Positions 8,518 to 18,556 are shown, counted from the stretch's first letter. The stretch is DNA of 23,544 bases from Haplomitrium mnioides (GCA_049999725.1 JBNGIS010014597.1:1-23544); one strand, 5' to 3'. The notes: a model not told the origin generated them from the letters alone. A program made the numbers and translations.

Positions 8518-10322
8518 ATCTCCTTTTGATTCAGTGTTGGTTGTGAATGTTGATGCTTTCTATTTTGTAGTCATAAAAAATATTATCCATTCTTAAGAGG
8601 AAAAAATAGATGAGAAAGCAATGGAATGATATATTATTTTAGAAAAAAAACATGTTTTTATAAAAATTTGTTGAACTATATGCTTGTTTAGACATCAAAC
8701 TCTGTGTTTGAATGAATGATTTTTCTCTTAAACAAATGGTAATACATAAGTTGGTTTCTTTTGAGTCTTGTAACTAATAGTGAAATGAATTTATTATGAT
8801 CTTTATAGTACTTATATGAAATATAACAACCGCTACTTTGAACCATGACTAGGTTACTCGAAACAAGAACCTTTTTTTAAAAGGAAAAAAACATGGTTTT
8901 TTAGCTCAAAAAGGAGAGAAAACGAGGTTTTTCCTTTTTAAAGTCTGTGAAATTTTGAGCTTGGCTGTTTTAACAAGGATTTTAGAGCAAGAGTCAATTT
9001 CATTATGCAAAATCAAACTATATTCTAAGTTTCTATGAAAATATTGGAAATCTTGAAATCGATGAAAAGTATAAAAATTATGGTAAGTTTTACAAGAAAC
9101 TTGCATTTATCATTTATGACAATTTGAAGCTCAAAAATTGAAATTCAGTCTGAAGAAACTATTTTAAAGTATGTTTGGTTGCACAATCTCTATGCTCACA
9201 TAGACATGGTGCAATTTGAAATTTATTTTTTAGGAAAAAAATTACAAAACATGAGGAAAATACCCAAGCGGACTAGAAGTCAAGGGAATGAGTTTGCAAT
9301 TGTGGACACAGAAACCAAAAAAACAAAATATTGCATGGATTAAGAAGCTCTATTTTCAAGTTTAAGCAAGAAAGAAGCTTTCATTTGTAGTTGAAAATCC
9401 ATGCACGCAAAAGTTAAAGTCAATATAAAAAAAGGCTTCAGTATTTAAAATTATTATATTATTCAGAGAAACATACATACAAAGGAGTCATATTCATAAT
9501 AAAAAAGCACTAGCTAAGGAGATTGAATTAAGAGTGCAAATAAGAAACATCTCCAAGTTTTTCACTAGATTCTACCAAGCAAAGATTTCAAGCTCTACAA
9601 AAGAGTATTTCACTAGTATAGAATCTAAGTTCTAACTAGTAGTCTTTGTATGTAGAAGCTTGAGGGTTGTATATGAGAAGCAGAACATGTGGAAGGCTTG
9701 GACTTCCACCCCAAACTCTATACGCGTATAGGAATCCAAGCTCAACATCTGAACACTCCACCCAAAGTTTATGCCCACATAGGAATCCGAACTCACCATT
9801 TGAACACTCCACAACAAAGACTATCAAGAACCTAGATTTTAGGTTCTATAGAAGAGGGTTTGAACTCACGACATTTTGACTTGCAAATCAAAGTCAATGG
9901 ACATAGGGTTCAAACTTCTACAACTGAGGATACAGATGGTAAACGCTTTATTTTTTGCAACAAACTCTATACATGCTAAAGATTTCATTTTTTGATTTAG
10001 AATCTAAAAGTAAAATAGGTATAAAGCTCTTCATTAGAGTCAAAGAGCGCCAAAGGTTTTAAGTTTTGCATCAAAGTCCTTAAAAGCAAAAAATATGTAG
10101 TCAATTTGGGCAAATGCTTCAGCAATACAATAACCTTAAACTCTTCTAGCAAGCACTAAAGTTGGAAACAACATACTTACATTTTGGATAGGAAAACATT
10201 TTAGAAAGCAAATGAAAATATTAACTAAAGATTCACACTTCATTTACAGAGAATAACATTCAACTTGGAATGATTTATAGTAAAACATTCAAGGTGACAA
10301 ATAAATTCAACAAATTGCTTCA
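8518..10322. other. AT-rich intergenic stretch without recognised genes
   Basis: This 1.8 kb lies between the end of copy B and the 3' end of the divergent gene. I find no reading frame with recognisable similarity on either strand. The one structured part is the short tandem duplication at 9700-9815. AT content and homopolymer runs are high. Confidence 0.6.
9713..9814. repeat. Two-unit tandem repeat with palindrome
   Basis: Two copies of about 50 bases share aggaatccRAactcamcatYTGAACACTCCAC-like sequence. The first holds CTATACGCGTATAG (9718-9731), a perfect 14-base palindrome; the second has tttatgcccacatagg. This is another member of the ATGCGCGCAT-like palindrome family spread through the window. 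Confidence 0.6.
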
Positions 10323-11242
10323 TCATATCTCACGTACTTTATAAAATAATAATCTGAAATTATAGTATAATTGAAAATGCACAATATACAATAAAATTCT
10401 TAAATTACTTTTGTTACTTGTCTCGACTTCTTCAGATTCAGCTTCAAAAGATTCATCAAGATTTACTTAATCTGTCTGAGTGTTCATGATAGTGATTGAA
10501 CCTCTTTGAAACATTTCAAGATTGAGGGTTTTTTGTCTTTTGTATTCAAATAGATTTAATTTAATAGTAGCTAGAGTAGTTTTCCTCAATCGGTTTTTTT
10601 GTGTAAGAAGAAAATCGAAAGACAGAATTGTGATTTTTGTCACATCAAGTATATCAATATGTAGCTTGGATTTGCGTTTCTCTTTTATTGCTGCTATTTT
10701 TTCTAGGAAGTATTGTCCAGAAAATGCATCCTTAACTGTACAAACAAACCATTGAACACGTACTCGTTTTGGGTTTGGGAGATCTTCCTCATCAAATGAT
10801 AAAACTTTGAGAACTTTGGCAACCTAAAATGATCTACCCTTTGGATCTAGAGATGCAACAACACAAATAAGCATTCCGTCTTTCATCTCATGTAGATTGC
10901 CAAATTTTTTCCCGTATCGAGTGTTGTGCAAAACAGTCCCTTCTTGCATCAAAGGTACTCCATCAAAGATTGCTCAATGTGTAGAAAGTATTTGTTGTAC
11001 TGGAGTATCTTCTTCTATCTGTTGAGCATCAAGTTGAGAGCATAGACAAACATTTTGAGAATCATTACAAGTGTTTGACAGTTGTGAAAGTGGAAAGGTA
11101 AATTCTACTTTGAGTTCTCATCTTTTCTTTTTAAAGATGTAGTTCGTAATCTCTTGTTGGGCAAGAAAAAAGTCATTCCACCATTGAATATCAGAATCGA
11201 TAAAGAACTTGTAGCAGTTCTCACTTGTATTGTCCCTTATTG

Positions 11243-11258
11243 CAAAGACCACTTTCTT
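11243..11258. repeat. LINE target-site duplication, left copy
   Basis: CAAAGACCACTTTCTT is repeated exactly at 11769-11784, flanking the inserted LINE tail. Confidence 0.9.
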
Positions 11259-11768
11259 TTTTTGACCGAAAGTTAACAGCTTTATTAACTTTCAAGCATC
11301 AAAGGAACAACCGAGGCCAGCAATCAGGCCGAGCGGCAAAAATAGCAACCCATCAATCCCTTTCGGGATCAAGCCTAGTAAACCACAGCAGGCCAATACC
11401 CTCAATCCAGATTACTACTAACATCCAGATTCCAGTAAACATTGTCTTCATCACGGATACAGAGAAAATGCCTAGCTCCCCAGGTTTTGTCAAAGGTTTC
11501 CAGAATTTTTTCTCTCTTTTCTTCACTTTGAGCCTTCCTCCAGTTTCTACAGGCATCGTGCCAAGCTTTCCTTCCATACTCGATCAATCTCCTCTAGATT
11601 TTCTTCGGTAAACAGTACATATCCATGTACGACTTCTCGAACACTGCAGCATTCCTAGAGAGCCATATAGAGTACAGTACAGTTCCTCTTAGAAGGGACC
11701 AGATCTCTTTAACTATGCCCAGGGCCTTTGGAGTTCTGTCACCTAGGATGCATTGCTGCCATGTTGGC
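11259..11768 (-). mobile_element. 5'-truncated L1-like LINE insertion (3' end of ORF2)
   Basis: This 510-base insert is flanked by perfect 16-base duplications. On the minus strand it starts WPTWQQCILGDRTPKALGI and continues IWSLLRGTVLYSIWLSRNAAVF, the usual C-terminal part of plant L1-type ORF2 after the reverse transcriptase. An in-frame TAG at about 11594 follows, and the frame ends at TGA 11404-11402. A 3' untranslated part with AATAAA follows and ends in a short A tract (seen as T's at 11259 onward). GC content and coding quality are better than in the host pseudogene, so the insertion is younger. It cannot move by itself, lacking most of ORF2 and its 5' end. Confidence 0.88.
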
Positions 11769-11784
11769 CAAAGACCACTTTCTT
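11769..11784. repeat. LINE target-site duplication, right copy
   Basis: Exact second copy of the 16-base sequence at 11243-11258. Excluding the insert and one copy (526 bases) restores a continuous reading frame for the host exon. Confidence 0.9.
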
Positions 11785-12665
11785 GACATCACCTTCTCTT
11801 TCTTCCCTTTGAGATCATTTGATTTTAGAATATGCCTTGAGAAGAATCAACATTGAACTTAAAATTTCTCTACCCACTTCAAGTATGCGCTTGAGTTGAC
11901 AAATACTATACAAAAGTAGCCAAAATTCATTCGTTGAAAACTGTTTGCTCCAAATCTTTGCCTTGGAATCATTAAACTAGAACTTGAATTGCTGATTAAA
12001 GATAATATCATGTATTTTTTGAACCAGAGAGGGATGTTGTTGCACAAACATTATGAAATCCCAAGTTTCCAACAAAAGAATTACTTGAGGTTTAGGAGTA
12101 TAGGATAATTGAAGCATCTTGCTAAGACTTGTAGTCATGAAAGCTTTGACACTTTTCAAATGTTTCGAGAAGGCTGAACATTTGATCGATTTGATCATTA
12201 GTATGGCCAACTATAAGAAATCCCACCTTGATTTTTCAAAAAACATTCCTGGCAATAAGGAGACTAAGATATCCAAATTCTTATTCTCTCGTGTCGTATT
12301 GTCCAATTGAAGATACAAAGTTGAAGGTAGTAGCCTTTCAAAGTCACATAACATTTTGTTGAGCACAATAACTGTCAAATTAGAATCGTTTCTCAAGTTT
12401 TCATACGTTAAAAAGACCATCATAGAAAGAACATGATTGAATATTAAGGCACCAACAACATGCACACCCACCAAACAATCTTTATCAATGTTTTTTGGTG
12501 GCAAAGGCTAGTGTAGAATAACAATTTTCTTCTAATCTATTCCACCAATGACAATTCCCAAGTACTTTTGACCATCGACATAACATTTTCTTGATTGGTT
12601 TGCAAGTTTTGTTCTTTCTTTTACTTGTTGGTCACAATGAAGAAACAATTCGCAATTATATTTGA

Positions 12666-13789
12666 CTGCATCATCACAAAGCACAAAAGAAATAAAAGTT
12701 GTTCAATGCTTGGAACTTCAAAAGACAACATTAGGTGCTAAAAATATTCAAACCATTTAAACAAATGTTTGGATTGGTAGAAGTGAAAATTTTGTAAAAG
12801 ATTTTAAAAAAACTTTAGATGATTTAAATAAAGGAAAATTTGTTTGACTTAAAATAAACAAAAGTTAAAAAAAAAGAAAAACAACATTTGCTAACAAATG
12901 GTCACAAATAGGAACTATAGTTTCAAAGGTAGCTTAGACTCTTTATTTGCAAAAAATATTAAAAAAAAACCAGAACACATCCTATGCGTGTATTCATAGG
13001 ATAAGTGGAGATAACAACTCATCATATATGTGCATAGGACCAAAGCAATAATACCAATGTCATGGCTTGCTTTGATTGTTGTCGTGATTGGTTTTAAAAG
13101 AAACTAGAACAAATCCTATGTGCGCATAGGATTTGGAAACAACAAAAATGGTTCTTGCTATTGTTTTTCTTTCAAAGGGATCTTGATTTAAAGCAACAAA
13201 AGAAAAACTTATTGCAAGGCTAAGGTCACCACCAAGAATCAGATTAATTTCCTTGCTTAAATTGACTCTAGACAAGGTTTGGATTCAAACTAAAAACAAC
13301 ATGCCCTATACAAGCATAGACTTTCTTCTCAAAACTCAAGTTGCTAAGAACTATTCGACTTAAATATTGTTTCTTGAACAACTTAACAAAACAAATATCT
13401 TTTGGCACTAAGTTGAGAAAACATAACATCTCTAGAACTAAGCTGTGAGTCTAGAAAAAAGAGCATGGACTAACCATAGGTTTCAAAAAAGAAGAAATTT
13501 GTTACCCTTGTCGGACTCTAAGACATATTTTTCTTGCAATGATTTTATTTCTTCGCATGTTTCACAAATAGCAAATCTATTGCATTTTGGAATTTTTACA
13601 TTTGGAAAATAAGTTCTCCAATGTTTTGTAAAACTTAAGAAACTAAGAATACAATAGGGATCTTTCTTTTCAAATAAGTTGTGTAGTAGCTATAAACTTC
13701 TCATTTTGTAAAATTATTGGGCAAGTTATAAATGTCGTAACTGGGCATTCTCTCGTAGTGTCCTTGAAAAAAAATATCCATCTACTCAC
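12666..13789 (-). other. Intron(s) of the divergent gene with dispersed palindromes
   Basis: Minus-strand boundaries are GTGAGT at 13789-13784 and CAG at 12668-12666. The simple join is not in phase by my reading, so an extra exon or decay may hide inside. No convincing coding segment is visible. It contains single elements of the palindrome family, for example ATCCTATGTGCGCATAGGAT at 13113-13132 and cctatgcgtgtattcatagg near 12984. Confidence 0.45.
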
Positions 13790-14995
13790 GCATAAAAACT
13801 CATTCCCTACTGATAATATTAATTTGAAGGCTCTTTTACAGACAATGGTACCGCCAAGCAAAGTAAACCAACTGTTAACACAAGAGTCTTTTCTTGGTAT
13901 TCCCCATTGCAATGTGATATCTTGATTCTTCATGCTTTGTCAAAAATACGTTTTTCTCATAGTTTTCAAAAAATCTGTATTGCACAATGATAAGCAATTA
14001 TTTGGACAACATGAAATTCTCTTCAACTTAGAAATTGATATTGGATTAAGCTTTTTCTCAACAAAACTCTCGTTAAGTTGGACTTTCTGTAAAGAATTTT
14101 CACGTAAGGTGTTTACGTGTTTGGGTTTCGGCCCACACAAAGAATTCTTATGTTGTGTTGGTCAATTCGATCCGTAGGCAATTCCAACCATAGGAGATAA
14201 TTCATCATTCTAAATATTTTAATCATCATCATAAACACTGAATGAGGTGCTACTTCAAGAATGAGGTTCTCCTTAAAGATTGGAAGAATTGCACCATTTT
14301 AAAACGGAATCTTAATCAATATCTTGAACATTAAGTAATGTTTTTTGTAACATAATCAGTGCCCTTGGTGATAACTCCAATGAAATATTGATTGATTGAG
14401 ACTTTTTGCTAGAATCATTTCCCAAACTATCGTCTAAAGACTCCTCCAAGAGAATTTGGTTTGTTTCTTTTCTAATCTCATTGTGAGGTCCAAATTGATT
14501 TGAAATCACTCGTTGTTTGAGTGGTGCTATCGGAGATAGTGATTCATCTCCAAAATTGAAATCGTCCACAAATTGTATGTTTTTTGTGTTTTGGACAAAA
14601 CTACTTTGACCATGAATATCAAGGTCTCTCTTAGAAGGGGACAAAGAAAGGTCCACAACCATCTGGAAATTTTGAGTTGAATGTCTTTCGATTGATCTAC
14701 TGAAGTAGTCAAAAGAAAGATTCAACTTTGACTGCTTGACCGACAACAAGGATCTTGTGCGTGTAGAAGGTTGTGTCTTCAAGTTTTTGCAAGCACTGGG
14801 TTCACTCTTTGATCCTTTGTGTGCAAGTTGTTCACTCCTTAATCCTATGCGTGCATTGGGTTCACTCCTTGACCTTATGCGCGCATAGTGTTCAATCCAT
14901 GATCCTATGCGCGCATAGGGTTCACCTTCTCGATCTTCCCGAGTGGAGATATCTAATTCAATAAAAGCCATCTTTTTCCTTAATATACTCTCCAT
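13790..14995 (-). pseudogene. N-terminal exon of the divergent DUF7869-like gene (partner of copy C)
   Basis: The frame starts at ATG 14995-14993 (MESILRKKMAFIELD) and stays open to TAA 14314-14312, then continues in the same frame through at least six more stops. The first part carries a repeat of about ten residues (ARIGSRSEPN-like) encoded by a palindromic minisatellite. Farther on, an acidic Ser-rich region precedes ISCCPNNCLSLC (about 14030), a cysteine cluster, and then NSWFTLLGGTIVCKRAF and GNEFLC just before the GTGAGT donor. A Cys cluster followed by G..VC..AF is what I recall from the N-terminal half of DUF7869 proteins. The frame reaches 15034 through a TTG, but the ATG at 14995 matches the start at the left window edge. 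Confidence 0.65.
14790..14925. repeat. 30-bp palindromic repeat inside a coding exon
   Basis: About four units of roughly 30 bases, for example cactccttgaccttatgcgcgcatagtgtt, in the divergent gene's first exon. The CTATGCGCGCATAG-like core resembles the intron minisatellite of the neighbour, with a different spacer. The 30-base period keeps the frame and yields the peptide repeat ARIGSRSEPN. Confidence 0.85.
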
Positions 14996-15524
14996 CACAC
15001 TTGATGCTTTTGGTAGTCCATCACTCAACTCCAAAGAATTGCGGTTTGAACAAGTTTGTAACTGTCAGTCAAAAGAGCTTACTAAAAATCAACCATTTGG
15101 AGAAACTATTTCAACAAATATTCTCAACCTCTTATAGAAAACCTAAAGTATGTGTTTTTATAGAAAATTTTGCAAAACGACAAAATTGTCAACTTTTTGT
15201 GAAGAAAATGAAAAAAAGGAACTAGAAAGATGAAAAGGAGCGATGCTTTATATACTAATTGTTTCACCATATGAACCTACAGGTCAAGAGCTCCGTGAAT
15301 CATTTTTTGGCGGGAAAAGACATTTTTTGAAATTTACGTATAAAAGGAGTGACAATGAAAAGTTTCTTTCCATTGTTGCAAGTTCACTTTCTGGTTTTTG
15401 TTTTCTTGTTATCGTTATTTTTGCATTTTCTTGTTATTTTTCCATTTTCAACCCAACCTTTTTTCTCAGTTTTTGCTTACCATATTCTTGACCTCAAATT
15501 CTACCTATTTTCACTTTTGGAAAA
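14996..15524. promoter_or_regulatory. Bidirectional intergenic promoter region, copy C
   Basis: It lies between the divergent ATG at 14995 and the ATG at 15525. A plus TATAAAA at 15339-15345 is 180 bases from its ATG; a minus TATATAAAG (plus ctttatata, 15246-15254) serves the other side. The segment is similar to 67-528, including cgatgctttatatactaa and gggaaaagacattttttgaaat. Confidence 0.6.
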
Positions 15525-15884
15525 ATGACATCACAAGTCAATGTTTCCAAACCTACTTAACCAAAGCCTTGTAGGTATTCAAATGTTCTCAAGGTTTTGG
15601 AGCTAGAAAAATTAGAGTGGGATTGGCTACTAAATTGTGGATCTATGAAAGACATAGATCACTACCTTTACCTTTTTGTTGGTGAAGGTGAAAATTTTAA
15701 CTTGGGCCTTGTGGTCCAAATTAGGATGATTAGAGAGGGGCAGCGAGCCCACATTGGGCTGCTTGTGCAGTCACAGGATAGCATCACCCTGTACAAAGCC
15801 TCTCAAAAACAATTTTGCTTTTCGAAGATGAACCAAAGGGACATCTTCACCAAACATCTACATTCGACCAAAGATGACAACAAG
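15525..15884 (+). pseudogene. Copy C exon 1 of the methyltransferase family
   Basis: The exon runs from ATG 15525 to AAG before GTAAGA at 15885. A TAA at 15558-15560 breaks codon 12; from there the frame is open, including WDWLLNCGSMKDIDHYLYLF and GLLVQSQDSITLYKASQKQF. It is the same length and phase as exon 1 of copy A. I know no domain for this segment; its conservation among copies shows it was once protein-coding. A start downstream of the TAA (ATG 15597 or 15645) would be possible, but the rest of the gene is broken. Confidence 0.7.
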
Positions 15885-15940
15885 GTAAGATCTGAAACTC
15901 ATTTTTCATTTCGTTCCTTTTTCTAATAACTTGCAACTTA

Positions 15941-16156
15941 ATGCATGTATGGACTCCCTACTCTATATATGCATAGACTCTGGAGTCTATGCGTGCCTGG
16001 ACTCTCTAGTCCAAGAGTGCATTAACTAAGGAGTCCATGCGCGCTCGGACTCCCTACTCCATACGCGCAAGGACTCTCTACTCCATGCGCGCATTGACTC
16101 CCTACTTTGTACGCGCAAAGAATCCAGAGTCTATACGCGCATGGACTCTAGAGTCT
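15941..16156. repeat. Palindromic tandem repeat in intron 1 of copy C
   Basis: About eight or nine diverged units, for example gtctatgcgtgcctggactc and tccatgcgcgctcggactccctac. They lie within the intron 15885-16190, at the same place as in copy A, with a spacer richer in ctccctactc. Confidence 0.85.
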
Positions 16157-16190
16157 TTTATAGCTTAGACTTTTTTATTTTGTTTTTCAG

Positions 16191-17662
16191 TTTGCTCAAT
16201 ACCTGGCGGACTTTGTTGATTCCTACTCGGATGTAAAGCTCGTCGAAAGAGATTTCATCAAGGTGGTCATTGCCATTAAATTGTTGAAAGTGAAGCAAGG
16301 AGTCAGCATTGCACAGTTAGTGCCGCATCCAAGAGTGACTACAATGTCAACGACAACAATAGGAGGACCATCATCTGCCAATAAGAGAAAGGCGATGGAG
16401 CAAGTGGAGGCTCCAAAAAAGAAGAAACAAAATAGTCCCAAAGAAGAAGCTTGTTCGGATACCAGTTGTTGAGGAGGAGGCTGCACCTTCCTCATCTCCA
16501 TCAAAGTCATGTTCTGCGGCTCTTTTGTCTTCATCTTAGAGCAGCTCAAAGGAGGGAGTAGGGCCGGAGCTTGTGTAGGCTCCAACATCAAGAGCAAAAA
16601 GGCAATCGCACAAGAGGCAGCAAAAGTTTCAAGAAAGACAATAGGTTGATCCTTAGACAATGTCCGAGAAAGATAAAAAATAAAATTGAGAATCTACAAT
16701 CTAGTGGTGCAGAGTTCAAGAGGAAACCATAACAATTCGGCTGGAAAATTTGAACCTTTCAAAACCTAGAATAGACAACTGGGGGTCATTCTAGATTAAG
16801 AGGTTGAATTGAGGACTTTGTTGAGCTTCTTGCGTAGAGAATGCTTACAAATAAATATGCGCACAGTTTTTTCATTATTGTTGTGGATCCAAAGTGTGGG
16901 TTAAATGATAAGTCAGAGTTCAATATGAGGAACCTTAACAAGTATCGATACGAGATCGCTAGAGGCAATCACAATGTTGTTGCAAGACAACTGTTAATCA
17001 CCAAATACGGAGCAAAGAATCCAATGTTGTCGCTCTGCAATTGTTATGTGTATGTGGGTTTGACTCCTACAAAGGCCCGTATTTTTGCAACGGACTACAA
17101 TTATGACCAAAGATACATGTTAGAAATGACCTCAATTCAAAAGGTCAAATATTGGCATCAAAGGTTCATGGAGAGTGGAATGGTGTCATCCCAAAAATTA
17201 AAAAGAGAGTTGGTGTTAAAGACTCAAGAGATAGAGCCAAAGTTGACTCCTAAGAATACAGTCACTTTTCAAGACAATTGGTTCCACTTGCTTTTTGAAG
17301 TGGTGAGCTCTGAGATTTGCAAGAGAGCATTTTTACATTGTGGGAGAAGAATGTGGTCAAGTGCTAGAAGCTGAAGGCCAAAGGTTCCTTGAGAATAGAG
17401 GACATGAAGTGGACACCTTAGAGGTTTCTTCAGGGTCTTCCCAATGAAATCAAAATCTCTATTTTGAAACATGTTAAAGCTAGAGAGCCTTCGATCGAGG
17501 AGATGTCTCGTGAATTGGAAAGATACAAGGTTTATGTAGTGATGATAAAGTCTTTTTGTTCGGAGGTTTATTGCAAATCTTGGGAGGAAGCAAGGATGGA
17601 GTATCCCATCCATACTGAGGAGTCCAAATGTCAACGTTTATTATAGTTTGGAGAAATTGTTG
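16191..17662 (+). pseudogene. Copy C exon 2: linker and ParB-like region
   Basis: The exon begins after tgtttttcag (AG 16189-16190) with FAQYLADFVDSYSDVKLVERDF and ends before GT at 17663. A frameshift in the Lys-rich linker near 16445-16475, TAG at about 16537, TAG near 16645 and a frameshift at about 16811 break it. From 16814 the frame gives MLTNKYAHSFFIIVVDPKCG and ARGNHNVVARQLL (about 16952-16990), the ParB-like motif with its first glycine changed to arginine. The rest (LCNCYVYVGLTPTKARIF, MTSIQKVKYWHQRFM) closely follows copy A. TAG at about 17419 stands where copy A has TGG, while TGG at about 17410 stands where A and B have TAG. Confidence 0.7.
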
Positions 17663-17729
17663 GTAGGTGTTTTTTCTTTTTTCAATTATGATATTTTATT
17701 TGTTTTCAGCTTGTTTTGGAAGGTTCGAG

Positions 17730-17986
17730 AGTCCATACGCACATGGACTTAAGAGACTTTACGTGTAAGAACTTTAGAGTTCATGCTCAAATGGACTCGA
17801 GAGTCTATGCTCGTATGGATTGTCTAGTCCGTGCATATAGGGACTCGAGAGTTCATGTTCGAATGGACTTGAGAGTCCATGCACACATGGATTCTCTTGA
17901 GTCCATGCACACAAGGATTCTCAAGTCCTTATATGCAAAGTCTCTTGATCCCATGCGCGTATGGACTACTGAGAGTCCATGCGCAC
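17730..17986. repeat. Palindromic repeat array in intron 2 of copy C, truncated by an LTR
   Basis: About ten diverged units such as gagtccatacgcacatggac and gagtccatgcacacatggat. The array ends abruptly at 17986, where the LTR begins with TGTAATG. Exons 3 and 4 of copy C are not in the window and would be expected beyond the retrotransposon. Confidence 0.85.
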
Positions 17987-18097
17987 TGTAATGATCACTA
18001 ACTTTAGTAAGCCATAACTAAACATAATGTCAACTATCTCTAGAAAGCTATTACTAAGTTAGAGTAGCAAAAAGAAATTGCTATTATAGAGAATTGG

Positions 18098-18285
18098 ACA
18101 CGTGGCACGAGGAGAGGAAGTCAACGAATTAAAGTGAAAGAGGGAGTCTAGATAGACTACTTTAGAAGAGGATAAGGACACATGGCAAGTTGAGAATTAA
18201 AGTAAAAGGAAGGTTCTAACGATAAGGACACGTGGCAAGAGGAGAACTAAAGAGATGGAAGGTTCTAAGGATAAGGACACGTGGC
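18098..18285. promoter_or_regulatory. Four G-box/ABRE-like repeats in LTR U3
   Basis: ACACGTGGC occurs at 18098-18106, 18228-18236 and 18277-18285, with a variant ACACATGGC at 18178-18186, each inside a diverged tandem unit (gataaggacacgtggcaag). ACGTGGC is the known core of abscisic-acid response elements bound by plant bZIP factors. The role here is inferred. Confidence 0.7.
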
Positions 18286-18414
18286 AGACGGAGAACAAAA
18301 GTCAAAGGGTGGTCCAATTAGAGTGAGAGAGAAAAGAGGGGTCCAATTAGAAGAGGATAGAAAAGGAACCAATGGGGTTCCTCCACCTATGTAAGCAAAG
18401 TGCTTTCTCTCAAG

Positions 18415-18423
18415 TATATAAAG
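18415..18423 (+). promoter_or_regulatory. LTR TATA box
   Basis: TATATAAAG, about 130 bases downstream of the last G-box and about 130 before the LTR end, a fitting place for the element's own promoter. Confidence 0.65.
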
Positions 18424-18556
18424 AAGTGAGAGTGCCTTGTTTGGCATCTCTTACCTTGTGGGTTTTCCAAGTTCTTTGTGCGCTTCTCTTGTGCTAACTT
18501 GTATGTGTTGTATTTGTACTAACTTATGTGTGTAATGTGGGTGTGTAGTGTTACAA

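Larger units (their letters stand above)
10323..12665 (-). pseudogene. C-terminal exon of the divergent DUF7869-like gene, split by a LINE
   Basis: On the minus strand a long frame runs from a CAG acceptor (12668-12666) to TAA at 10469-10467, and an acidic tail seems to continue past it. In order it shows: GGID with a stop where I expect Q (12534-12532); LYLQLDNTTRENKN (about 12318-12279); IVGHTNDQIDQMFS in a locally shifted frame (about 12215-12180); and SYTPKPQV. After the LINE come DIQWWNDFF and a C-terminal stretch SLDPKGRSF-stop-VAKVL...RVRVQWF (about 10850-10750) like a small beta-barrel chromatin domain. From memory, the first motifs typify DUF7869 proteins; the D...D...D/E spacing suggests an RNase H-like transposase, which is inference. 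At least eight stops and a compensated frameshift pair make it a pseudogene. The frame is kept on both sides once the LINE and one duplicate are excluded. Confidence 0.7.
17987..18555 (+). mobile_element. 5' LTR of a Ty3/gypsy retrotransposon
   Basis: The 569-base segment begins TGTAA and ends TTACA, a five-base inverted repeat with canonical TG/CA ends. It is followed directly by a tRNA-Met-like primer site. A TATATAAAG promoter box lies at 18415-18423. The U3 part has tandem segments with G-box elements. No second LTR is visible, so the 3' boundary and the target-site duplication cannot be checked here. Confidence 0.85.

Noticed and set aside
5630-8870. Possible terminal inverted repeats around copy B (ttgaacca-containing segments near 5665 and 8840)
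   Set aside because: The match is short and patchy, and the left segment seems to belong to decayed exon 2.
11225-11611. 128-residue plus-strand frame
   Set aside because: It is antisense to the LINE ORF2 tail and spans its A tract and target-site duplication.
13060-13275. 71-residue minus-strand frame as an internal exon of the divergent gene
   Set aside because: No recognisable similarity or convincing splice sites, and it includes a palindrome element; left as intron.
16223-16660. 145-residue minus-strand frame opposite copy C exon 2
   Set aside because: It mirrors the plus-strand linker, shows no independent similarity and has no exon context.
17716-17991. 91-residue repetitive frame near the end of copy C
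   Set aside because: Same artefact of the palindromic array in intron 2.
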